Notes under the pieces: model-generated
What the model saw: only the letters and a program-made list of their open reading frames with translations
Databases searched by the model: none
Told to the model about the DNA's origin: nothing
In this document: positions 44,870-52,829 of the stretch, piece after piece
Layout: every line of letters starts with the position of its first letter
Numbering within the stretch: position 1 is the first letter of the stretch
Position numbers and translations under genes: made by a program
Origin: an uncultured Acetatifactor sp.
GTDB lineage: Bacteria > Bacillota > Clostridia > Lachnospirales > Lachnospiraceae
Length of the DNA stretch: 64,000 nt
Assembly (NCBI GenBank): GCA_910587555.1
Contig: CAJULV010000006.1
Coordinates: 36,577 to 100,576, forward strand
Reading direction: 5' to 3'

Positions 44870-46325
44870 GATAGTCCGGGGCATTCTGGCTGCCGCGGCC
44901 GGCGTTTTTTTGGCGGCGGGATGCGGCGGGGAAGGGGAACAGGAGGGCGTTCTGACCGGCCATGAAGAGCCTGTACGGCTGGTTTACTATACCATCGGGG
45001 AGCCGGATGAGGGGCTGGGACAGGTGGAGGATGCGCTGAATGTACTCTTGCTGGAGCGGTATGGCTTTACGGTGAGTTACAATAGAATAGGCTGGAACGA
45101 TTATGAGGCTAAATTGGATTCGCTCTTCAGCACGAACGGAAAATTTGATATCGCTTTTGCCTGGACAGACAATTACGTGGAAAACGCCCTGGCGGGAAAC
45201 TGGCTGGACCTTACGCCGTATATGGAGGGAACCTGTGCGGAAACGTATGAGGCGGTAAACGGTAAACTGTGGAAGGCGGCTGCGGTGAACGGCTGTATAT
45301 ACGGCATTCCGACCAATAAGGAGCTGGCAGTGCCAATGTATTTTCTGTATGACAGAGGGCTGGTGGAAAAATACGATATTGACATCAGTCAATACCCTAC
45401 GCTGGAATCCATGGAAACGCTGCTGAGGACAATTTCCGTTGAGGAGCCGGAATATATCACATTGTTTCTGGCCAACAGCAATGTGAATTTTGCGTCAATG
45501 GGAGGCTACGAATACGTGACTTATGCGGATATTCCGCTGGTAATCAGGACGGAAGACACCTCGGCAACAGTGGTGAACCTATATGAGACGGAATACTGCG
45601 GGGAGCTCCTGAATACACTCCATCAATATTACACCGCAGGTTACATTAATGAGGATGCTTCCGTGAGGACCGCATTTTCACGGTTTTCGGGGGAGAAGGT
45701 CTTCCTTCGGATCGCCAGCGGCGGGCCGGAATCGGATGTGAGCTTTTCCTCTACTTTCGGTTACCCGATTGTGGCACAGTGTGCCAGTGATCTGGTAGTG
45801 ACTTCGGAGTCCGCCCTTGGGGGAGTCATGGCTGTCAATGCCCGGACAGAGTACCCGGAGGAATGCGCCGCGTTTCTGAATGCGGTGAATACGGATCCGG
45901 ATATCCGCAATCTGCTGAACTACGGGGTGGAGGGAATCCACTATGAATTGAACGGGGACGGACAGGTCAGATACCTTACGGATGCATACAGGGGGGTAGC
46001 CTATACACAGGGAAACTGGTTTATTCTGAAAACCGTGGCGGGGGAAAATCCGGAGAAATGGAAGGTGTATCGGGAATTTAACGATATCGCTATAGAATCG
46101 CCCCTACTGGGATTTATCCCGGATCTTTCCGGTTTCACTGCGGAATGCGACAATGTGAGCCAGGTGTGCAGGCGCTATGAGAATGCATTGATGACGGGAA
46201 CCGTGGATCCGGAGGAATTTCTTCCGAAGCTGCAGGAGGCATTGGAACAGGCGGGAATCGGGATTCTGCAGCAGGAACTCCAACGGCAGATTCATTTATG
46301 GATGGAATCCAGGCGGGAACAATAG
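44856..46325 (+). CDS. ABC transporter solute-binding lipoprotein (first)
   Basis: A 489-residue secreted lipoprotein. I favour the ATG at 44856, inside the end of the YesN gene, because the signal peptide starts MRKHRIVRGILAAAAG and the lipobox LAAGC gives Cys23; an ATG at 44844 is possible. The mature protein looks like a family-1 (LplA-like) carbohydrate-binding component, with PTYMEGT-type ligand lobe segments and the motif LGFIPDLSGF. It belongs to the same operon as the YesM/YesN pair and the permeases. Confidence 0.9.
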   Translation: MRKHRIVRGILAAAAGVFLAAGCGGEGEQEGVLTGHEEPVRLVYYTIGEPDEGLGQVEDALNVLLLERYGFTVSYNRIGWNDYEAKLDSLFSTNGKFDIAFAWTDNYVENALAGNWLDLTPYMEGTCAETYEAVNGKLWKAAAVNGCIYGIPTNKELAVPMYFLYDRGLVEKYDIDISQYPTLESMETLLRTISVEEPEYITLFLANSNVNFASMGGYEYVTYADIPLVIRTEDTSATVVNLYETEYCGELLNTLHQYYTAGYINEDASVRTAFSRFSGEKVFLRIASGGPESDVSFSSTFGYPIVAQCASDLVVTSESALGGVMAVNARTEYPEECAAFLNAVNTDPDIRNLLNYGVEGIHYELNGDGQVRYLTDAYRGVAYTQGNWFILKTVAGENPEKWKVYREFNDIAIESPLLGFIPDLSGFTAECDNVSQVCRRYENALMTGTVDPEEFLPKLQEALEQAGIGILQQELQRQIHLWMESRREQ

Positions 46326-46461
46326 AATGTTTCCTTTTTATACTATAAAGAGTCCTATAGAGACTTTTTCAACACCATTGTAAAAACTTATAATAAAATA
46401 AGCTTTAAAGAGAGCAAAATGCACAAAATGACGAAAAAACAGAAAAGGATGGTGTTGAAAA

Positions 46462-47457
46462 TTGAAGAAGAAGGAAAAAATGCCGAAGCCGGTAGATGCC
46501 GGTATGGAGACGAAACAGCAGCAGGGCAAGAAGAAGCGCTGGACGAAAGGTGACACGGAACTAACGCTTCTGGGGTTTCCCACGTTTCTGTGGTTTGTGA
46601 TTTTTGCATACCTGCCCATGTTCGGTATGGTAATCGCTTTTAAAAACTACAAGATTTCAGCAGGGCATGGCTTCCTGTACAGTCTCTTCCACAGCGAGTG
46701 GGCTGGTTTTAACAATTTTGCTTTTTTCTTTAAATCCAACGCCTTCTCAATGTTGCTGCGGAACACGGTACTTTACAATATTGTCTTTATTATCCTTGGC
46801 ACGGTGGTTCCGATTACATTGGCAATCGTTATCAGTCAGCTCTACAGCAAGCTGATGTCGAAGGTCTATCAGACGATGATGTTCTTCCCTCATTTTATGA
46901 GCTGGGTGGTGGTAAGCTATTTTGTTTATGCTTTCCTGAACCCTACGAAGGGACTTCTGAACCAGGTGGTGGGCTTTTTCGGCGGGGATCCCGTTATGTG
47001 GTATTCCGAGGCAAAGTATTGGCCGTTTATCCTGATATTCATGAATCTGTGGAAGGGTACCGGCTACGGCATGGTGGTATACCTGGCCTCTATCACGGGG
47101 ATTGACAGTTCCATGTATGAGGCGGCCATGATCGACGGCGCCACAAAGTTCCAGCAGGCAAAATACATAACGCTCCCCTGCCTGAGACCTATGGCAATCA
47201 TGATGTTTATTATGAATGTGGGCAAGATATTCTACTCCGATTTCGGTCTGTTCTATCAGGTTACGCAGAGAGTGCCTAATGCTTTGTATAATACGGTATC
47301 CACATTTGATACTTATCTGTATAACGCATTGCAGTCAAATGTGTCCATCGGACGGACGGCGGCGGCATCATTGTTCCAGTCAGTGGCATGCTGTATTACG
47401 ATTCTGGCCGCCAACTATATTGTATCCAAAATTGATTCGGAAAGCGCACTTATCTAG
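46462..47457 (+). CDS. Carbohydrate ABC transporter permease (LplB-like)
   Basis: A 331-residue permease. The TTG at 46462 has AAGGATGG 9 bases upstream; an ATG six codons later is the alternative. After a lysine-rich start there are six membrane helices and the EAA loop YEAAMIDGATKFQQAKYITL, the contact site for an ATPase. LplB-type permeases import oligosaccharides. The 136-base gap from the first binding protein contains an A/T-rich stretch that may hold an internal promoter. Confidence 0.93.
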   Translation: MKKKEKMPKPVDAGMETKQQQGKKKRWTKGDTELTLLGFPTFLWFVIFAYLPMFGMVIAFKNYKISAGHGFLYSLFHSEWAGFNNFAFFFKSNAFSMLLRNTVLYNIVFIILGTVVPITLAIVISQLYSKLMSKVYQTMMFFPHFMSWVVVSYFVYAFLNPTKGLLNQVVGFFGGDPVMWYSEAKYWPFILIFMNLWKGTGYGMVVYLASITGIDSSMYEAAMIDGATKFQQAKYITLPCLRPMAIMMFIMNVGKIFYSDFGLFYQVTQRVPNALYNTVSTFDTYLYNALQSNVSIGRTAAASLFQSVACCITILAANYIVSKIDSESALI

Positions 47458-47474
47458 GCGGACGGGAGGCTGAA

Positions 47475-48398
47475 ATGGCAAAGAAAGAGATAACAGGGCA
47501 GGAAAATCATCTGAACAGGATTAAGTGGGGAACCAACCTCTGCTTTAACATTTTATTCATTATATTGGCGGCGATATGTATCGTCCCGGTTATTTTCGTT
47601 TTTATGATATCAATCTCATCGGAAGCTTCCATTGCGGAATTCGGCTATCGGTTCATACCGGATTCCTATTCCGCGGATGCCTATCTGTTTATGTGGAATG
47701 AGCGGGCACAGATTTTTCGGGCATTGTTTGTCTCCGTGAGTGTGACTGTGGCAGGTACCGTGCTGGGCCTTATCCTGACGACGACCATGGGATATGTGCT
47801 TTCCAGGCCGGGCTATCGACTGAAGAAGTTTTTTACCTGGGTTATCTTCATCCCCATGATTTTCAACGGCGGTATGGTTGCAAGCTATGTGGTGGTGGCA
47901 AATCTTCTGGGGTGGCGGAATACGTTTCTTGTACTGACCGTTCCGCTGGCAGTGTCCTCCTTTAATATCGTTATCACCCGTACGTTTTTCAGGACGACGA
48001 TACCGGATTCCATTATCGAATCGGCGGAGATAGACGGGGCATCCCAGCTGCAGACCTTTATCAGAATCGTGATGCCTATTTCCAAACCTGTATTGGCAAC
48101 CATCGGGCTGTTCCTGGCATTTGGATATTGGAATGACTGGTTCCAGGCATCCTTGTACATAAGCAACGAAAATCTGGTGGGCCTGCAGGCGATGCTGAAC
48201 AATATCATGAAGAGCATCGAGTATTTTGCCAGCCATCCCGAATTGGGTGTCAGCCTGGCGCAGTATAAGCAGTCCATGCCGTCCGAGACGGTTCGTATGG
48301 CAATCGCAATCCTGATCGTAGTTCCGATTGCCTGTGTCTACCCGTTTTTCCAACGGTATTTTATCTCCGGCCTTACTGTCGGCGCAGTAAAAGGCTGA
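47475..48398 (+). CDS. Carbohydrate ABC transporter permease (YtcP/AraQ-like)
   Basis: A 307-residue permease, the second half of the heterodimer, 17 bases after the first. Six hydrophobic helices and the EAA loop IIESAEIDGASQLQTFIRIV are intact, and it ends with QRYFISGLTVGAVKG, typical of CUT1 permeases. It has GGAGGCTGAA before the ATG. No ATPase gene is present in the operon, so a shared MsmX-type ATPase elsewhere is implied. Confidence 0.93.
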   Translation: MAKKEITGQENHLNRIKWGTNLCFNILFIILAAICIVPVIFVFMISISSEASIAEFGYRFIPDSYSADAYLFMWNERAQIFRALFVSVSVTVAGTVLGLILTTTMGYVLSRPGYRLKKFFTWVIFIPMIFNGGMVASYVVVANLLGWRNTFLVLTVPLAVSSFNIVITRTFFRTTIPDSIIESAEIDGASQLQTFIRIVMPISKPVLATIGLFLAFGYWNDWFQASLYISNENLVGLQAMLNNIMKSIEYFASHPELGVSLAQYKQSMPSETVRMAIAILIVVPIACVYPFFQRYFISGLTVGAVKG

Positions 48399-48449
48399 TC
48401 AGCGGCGGAGATTTTAAAATACAACATAATAAACTAGGAGGAAATGGTA

Positions 48450-49997
48450 ATGAAAAAGAGAAATTGGAAAGTAATGTCTCTCCTGATGGCAGGGGCAATG
48501 CTGGCAGGAAGTCTGACAGGGTGCGGAAGCAGCCCTTCCGAGGAAGGAAGTTCCGGTGCAGACAATTCACAGCAGTCGGAGCAGTCTTCTGAAGAGCAGT
48601 CGGAGCAGTCTTCTGAAGAGCAGTCAGAGCAGTCTTCTGAAGAGCAGTCGGAACAGCCGGCAGCTTCAGGCGATGTGGTAGAACTCAAATGGGCAATGGT
48701 AGGTAACGGTATGCCGTCCAACTACGATGCCTGGAAGGCAAAGCTGGATGCTTATCTGGAAGAGAAGATCGGTGTACATCTGGATGTGGAAGTGGTTAAG
48801 TGGGATGACTGGGGCAACAGAAGAAGCGTTATGGTAAATACCAACGAGGCTTTTGACATTCTGTTCACTGACGCCGGAACCTATGCCAGCGATGTGGCCA
48901 TGGGGGCGTTTGCGGATATTACGACTCTCCTTGACAGCACACCGGATCTGAAATCCTTTATTCCGGAGGACTACTGGGATGCAGTTTCCATAAAGGGCGG
49001 GATTTATGCGGTACCCACCTATAAGGACAGTTCCGCGACGCAGTATTTTGTATGGGACAAAGAGCTGGTTGACAAATATGAGATCGATTATGAGAACATG
49101 CATGACCTGCAGTCCCTGACGGATGCCCTGACCAAGATTAAGGAAGGGGAGGGTTCCGAACCCTTTATCCTGGCATCAGACGGCCTGGGCGCTGTGCTTG
49201 ACAAGTATGACGGAATGGGCGTCGGCGTTCCCGGTATCGGCGTATCCTACAAGGATTCCTCGAAGAAGGTAGTCAGCGTTTATGAGCAGGACGATGTCAT
49301 GGCAGACCTGAAGACGCTGCATGAGTGGTATAAGGCCGGCATCATCAATGCGGATGCGAATACATTGGGCGAAGCTCCCAAGTACAGGATGTGCTATGTA
49401 GCTCAGGGTTGGCCGCTTGCAGCGAAGACCGTATGGGGACCGAACATGGGCAAAGAGGTAGTGGTATCCCAGTGGGGCGACACACATTTGTCCTTCAGCA
49501 CGGTGGGTGGTTCCCTGAACTGCATCTCTGCCAGCAGCAAGAACCAGGAGAAGGCTCTGCAGCTTTTGGAGCTGGTGAATACGGATAGCGTTGTAAGAGA
49601 TGCTCTGTATTTCGGACTTGAAGGCGAGAACTTTGAGTACAATGCTGACGGCAGGGTTCACAAGATCAATACAGACTGGCCCATGGCCGGATACACCCAG
49701 GGTACATTCTTCAACGTAACCCTTACCGACGACGTAGAAGAGAATCAGTGGGATGAAGTTAAAGCTCTGAACGAGGAAGCGGTTCCTTCGCCCGTGCTTG
49801 GTATCTCCATCGACACCAGCGAGTTTGAGGATGAACTGGCGAACTGCACGGAGATTTGCAACCGTTATAAGAAAGACCTTCTGACCGGCGTAGCAGATCC
49901 CGAAGTAGAAGTGCCGAAGATGATGGAAGAGCTGCGTGCTTCCGGATTCGACACAATGATCGAAAAGATTCAGGCTCAGATTGACGCTGCCCAGTAA
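48450..49997 (+). CDS. ABC transporter solute-binding lipoprotein (second)
   Basis: A 515-residue lipoprotein. The ATG at 48450 is 8 bases after GGAGG; an ATG at 48444 is too close to it. The lipobox LTGC gives Cys25. A linker of three 8-residue SSEEQSEQ repeats (about 43-66) separates the anchor from the binding protein, which is related to the first one in the operon (for example QGTFFNVTL against QGNWFILKT, and LGISIDTSEF against LGFIPDLSGF). It is the last gene before a strong terminator. Confidence 0.92.
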   Translation: MKKRNWKVMSLLMAGAMLAGSLTGCGSSPSEEGSSGADNSQQSEQSSEEQSEQSSEEQSEQSSEEQSEQPAASGDVVELKWAMVGNGMPSNYDAWKAKLDAYLEEKIGVHLDVEVVKWDDWGNRRSVMVNTNEAFDILFTDAGTYASDVAMGAFADITTLLDSTPDLKSFIPEDYWDAVSIKGGIYAVPTYKDSSATQYFVWDKELVDKYEIDYENMHDLQSLTDALTKIKEGEGSEPFILASDGLGAVLDKYDGMGVGVPGIGVSYKDSSKKVVSVYEQDDVMADLKTLHEWYKAGIINADANTLGEAPKYRMCYVAQGWPLAAKTVWGPNMGKEVVVSQWGDTHLSFSTVGGSLNCISASSKNQEKALQLLELVNTDSVVRDALYFGLEGENFEYNADGRVHKINTDWPMAGYTQGTFFNVTLTDDVEENQWDEVKALNEEAVPSPVLGISIDTSEFEDELANCTEICNRYKKDLLTGVADPEVEVPKMMEELRASGFDTMIEKIQAQIDAAQ

Positions 49998-50015
49998 TCG
50001 GACAGGCGTTATAAG

Positions 50016-50045
50016 ACAGCCCGGCAGTATGCCGGGCTGTTTTTC
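50016..50045 (+). terminator. Rho-independent terminator of the sugar-uptake operon
   Basis: ACAGCCCGGCA (50016-50026) and TGCCGGGCTGT (50030-50040) form a perfect 11-bp stem with a 3-base loop, followed by TTTTT. Confidence 0.95.
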
Positions 50046-50123
50046 TGTGGGATAATAAGAATTCTGATAAAATAGTTGAAAAAGATAAAAATTAAAAAAA
50101 TAATAGAAAAAGTGAAAAAGATG

Positions 50124-50152
50124 TTGACAAATTGCGGCGCATGCGATATACT
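50124..50152 (+). promoter_or_regulatory. Consensus promoter without an adjacent gene
   Basis: TTGACA (50124-50129) and TATACT (50147-50152) with a 17-base spacer. Transcription would start near 50159. The next gene starts 434 bases further on. Confidence 0.75.
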
Positions 50153-50157
50153 GAACT

Positions 50158-50432
50158 CACAACAGAGGAGAGCAGAAACATCTTCCATCAAACGCAGCTT
50201 TGCATAGTAAGCTGCAACTACTAAAAAATGTGCGAGTACACTTCATACGTAAGGCAATCCCGAAGTAAGGAAATTGAAAGAGGGAAAGCCACAGTATACA
50301 GCAGAAAGAAAAGAAGTGGAAGCATAAGGGCAGAAATGGAAGAGGAAGAAAAATTGAATAAGGAGGTACAGTCCATTGGACAGCGAACAGAAATGAAGGA
50401 GCGTGTTGATAATAAAATCAATACGCTCCTTC
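50158..50432 (+). ncRNA. Candidate small RNA or structured leader
   Basis: The transcript from the promoter at 50124-50152 would begin with a small hairpin (GCAGCTT/AAGCTGC) and end in a 16-bp stem (50395-50410 with 50417-50432, one G-U pair, 6-base loop). AAGGAGG at 50361-50367 precedes a 6-codon frame from TTG 50378 (stop 50396-50398), which overlaps a 15-codon frame from ATG 50395 that spans the hairpin. It could be a small RNA or an attenuator for the MoxR-DUF58 operon downstream. No T run follows. Confidence 0.4.
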
Positions 50433-50592
50433 ACTGTTGACGGCATGGGATACATGCACTGAACCATGGAAAGTGCAGCCGTATTGCCGGACGGAAACAG
50501 AAGGTATCCCGGGCCGGCTTTTTTCTTGCAAAAAGACAGGAAACACTATAAAATAGAATAGGAAGAATGCATGGCGGAACCGGAAGGGAAAG

Positions 50593-51546
50593 ATGAGCGT
50601 GGAGTATAGAGAAGAGGCCTGGGAAGTGATCAGGCAGGTAAATCAGGTAATCCTGGGGAAAGAAAAGGAAGTAAAGGAAGTCATGCTGGCATTTCTGGCC
50701 AACGGGCATGTTCTTCTGGAGGATATTCCGGGGGTGGGAAAGACGACCCTGGCCATTGCGTTTTCCAGGGCGATGGAGCTGCAGTACAAGCGGGTACAGT
50801 TTACGCCGGATGTGATGCCCTCTGACTTGACCGGATTTTCCGTGTATCGCAGGGACGAGGAGAAATTTGTCTATCAGCCGGGCAGCGTATTCTGCAATCT
50901 GCTGCTGGCAGATGAGATTAACAGGACTTCTCCCAAGACCCAGTCGGCATTGCTGGAGGTGATGGAGGAGCGTAAATGCACCGTGGAGGGCATCACGAGG
51001 GAGGTGCCCAGGCCCTTTTTGGTCATTGCAACGCAGAATCCCGCCGGGGCGGTGGGAACCCAGTATTTGCCGGAGGCGCAGGTAGACCGGTTTATGGTTG
51101 CCATGACGTTGGGATACCCTGATTTTGAGAGCGAGCTTGCAATGGCTATGTCAGTGGGTAAAACGGAACGTCCGGACAGAATACGGCCGGTTCTGGACGG
51201 GATAGCCCTGCGGAAAATGCAGGACGGGATTCATGATGTCTGTATCAGGGAGGAAGTATACCGATACCTGCTCCGGCTGGTGACCGATACAAGGGAGCAT
51301 CCCCATATTGAGAGGGGCGCCGGACCCAGGGCTACCGTTGCGCTGGTAAAGATGGCAAAGGCTGCCGCATGGCTGGACGGAAGAAATTACGTGACACCCG
51401 GCGATATTCGGGAGCAGTTCCCCTATGTGGTTTCCCACAGGCTGCTGCTGAATGCGGCCGCAAGAATGGAAGGCCTGACAAAAAGCCGGATTGTCGCAGC
51501 GCTGCTGGAGCAGACGCCAAAGCCGCCTATGGGGGAGAAGGGGTGA
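50593..51546 (+). CDS. MoxR-family AAA+ ATPase
   Basis: A 317-residue chaperone-like ATPase. Walker A GVGKTT is at 47-52 within LEDIPGVGKTTLAIAF, Walker B ADEINRTSPK near 104-113, and the sensor region ATQNPAGAVGTQYLPEAQ near 146-163. MoxR proteins act with DUF58 (von Willebrand A-like) partners to remodel or activate enzymes. The stop codon overlaps the start of the DUF58 gene (TGATG), so the two are translationally coupled. The ATG is preceded by GGAAGGGAAAG. Confidence 0.95.
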   Translation: MSVEYREEAWEVIRQVNQVILGKEKEVKEVMLAFLANGHVLLEDIPGVGKTTLAIAFSRAMELQYKRVQFTPDVMPSDLTGFSVYRRDEEKFVYQPGSVFCNLLLADEINRTSPKTQSALLEVMEERKCTVEGITREVPRPFLVIATQNPAGAVGTQYLPEAQVDRFMVAMTLGYPDFESELAMAMSVGKTERPDRIRPVLDGIALRKMQDGIHDVCIREEVYRYLLRLVTDTREHPHIERGAGPRATVALVKMAKAAAWLDGRNYVTPGDIREQFPYVVSHRLLLNAAARMEGLTKSRIVAALLEQTPKPPMGEKG

Positions 51547-52694
51547 TGCGGAGGCTGGTCTTTCTCTTCGTGACAATTCTTACGGGCTATATGGCGGGGG
51601 TATTTCGATCCGCTTCGCTGACAGTGCTGGCCGGTATGGATGCGGTTCTCTTTGTGGCAGCTTTTTTCCAGGCCGGGTATCTGAAGAACCATCTGTCCGC
51701 GGAGGCGCAGCGGCATGGGGAAGCCGTGGAAAAGTCCCGGTGGCTTGTCTGCAGGATCAAAATGAGGAATACCGGCAGGCTTCCGGTAAGCCGTTTCCGG
51801 ATGAAGATACGATATGGATATGGCCGTGAGGCGGATTCTGTACAGGAAAAAATACGGGAAGCGGGTTTTGGGCGGGAAAAGGTTCGGGAAGCAAGTCCTG
51901 TGAGCCGCCAGGATACCAAATATATTGACGGAAGCTGTACCCGGGGAGAAAGCACGGTGCAGTTTGAGGTAAGCGGAACGTACTGCGGCATTATGACGCT
52001 GCATATGGTGCAGCTGCGGGTGTATGATTATCTGTCACTTTTTTCCGGAACACGGAAAATGGAGGAAACGGTGGAGGTTGCCGTCTTCCCCCGGGAGAAG
52101 GCGCTGCGCCTGGAACTGCCGTCCTTCGGGGCAGGAGCGGGAGACCTGTATCAGCAGCAGGTATCCGGCCGCAGCGGTGATGCGGGCGGCGAGGTCAGGC
52201 AGTTGAGGGAATATCAGTCGGGAGATTCCAGCCGCTGGATTCACTGGAACCAGACTGCAAGGACGGGACAGCTGTGGGTAAAGGAGTACGAGAGAGAAAC
52301 TGACAGTTGTGTCATGCTGCTTTTGGACACGGCGGGAGAGTCCGGGGAGTCGGAAGCGGATGCGTATTATGAACTGGTGTCGGCCCTGGTGCTGGGGCTG
52401 CTGGAGCAGACGGCGTCCGTCCATGTAAGCTGGCATGGCGGGGGAGAAGGCATGGCGGCTATGGAGGTCGGCAACAGGGAGCAGTGCCGTGAACTGCTGT
52501 TATGCCTTTACCGCAGAAGCCTTCCTGATCCGGCGGGGGTGTACGAAACCACAAGGGAGCCGGATATTTTGCGACACGGAGGCATCCTGAAGCTGGATAT
52601 ACATTTGAGACTGTATCGGGACGACATTTTGCTCTATACATTTACTGCGGAAAATCTGGAGGAGCAGATTGCGGAGGGCAGGTATATACTGTGA
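51546..52694 (+). CDS. DUF58-domain protein
   Basis: A 382-residue protein starting at ATG 51546, overlapping the MoxR stop by one base. One or two N-terminal membrane helices (first ~40 residues) precede a beta-rich part and the DUF58 core GGEVRQLREYQSGDSSRWIH followed by WNQTARTGQLWVKEYE. This is the usual partner of MoxR and a transglutaminase-like protein. The group is thought to be envelope-associated; the substrate is unknown. Confidence 0.93.
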   Translation: MRRLVFLFVTILTGYMAGVFRSASLTVLAGMDAVLFVAAFFQAGYLKNHLSAEAQRHGEAVEKSRWLVCRIKMRNTGRLPVSRFRMKIRYGYGREADSVQEKIREAGFGREKVREASPVSRQDTKYIDGSCTRGESTVQFEVSGTYCGIMTLHMVQLRVYDYLSLFSGTRKMEETVEVAVFPREKALRLELPSFGAGAGDLYQQQVSGRSGDAGGEVRQLREYQSGDSSRWIHWNQTARTGQLWVKEYERETDSCVMLLLDTAGESGESEADAYYELVSALVLGLLEQTASVHVSWHGGGEGMAAMEVGNREQCRELLLCLYRRSLPDPAGVYETTREPDILRHGGILKLDIHLRLYRDDILLYTFTAENLEEQIAEGRYIL

Positions 52695-52829
52695 GATTTC
52701 TGCTGTAACGATTGAGGCAACCGCGCCTGAAAAGCCGGCACTGCGGCCGGAAGGCATATCCGCGGCTTTGCGCCATGGCGGGGAGACGGCGGAGGGAATG
52801 CGGTTCTGGAGTAAACAAGAGGTGCTGCG

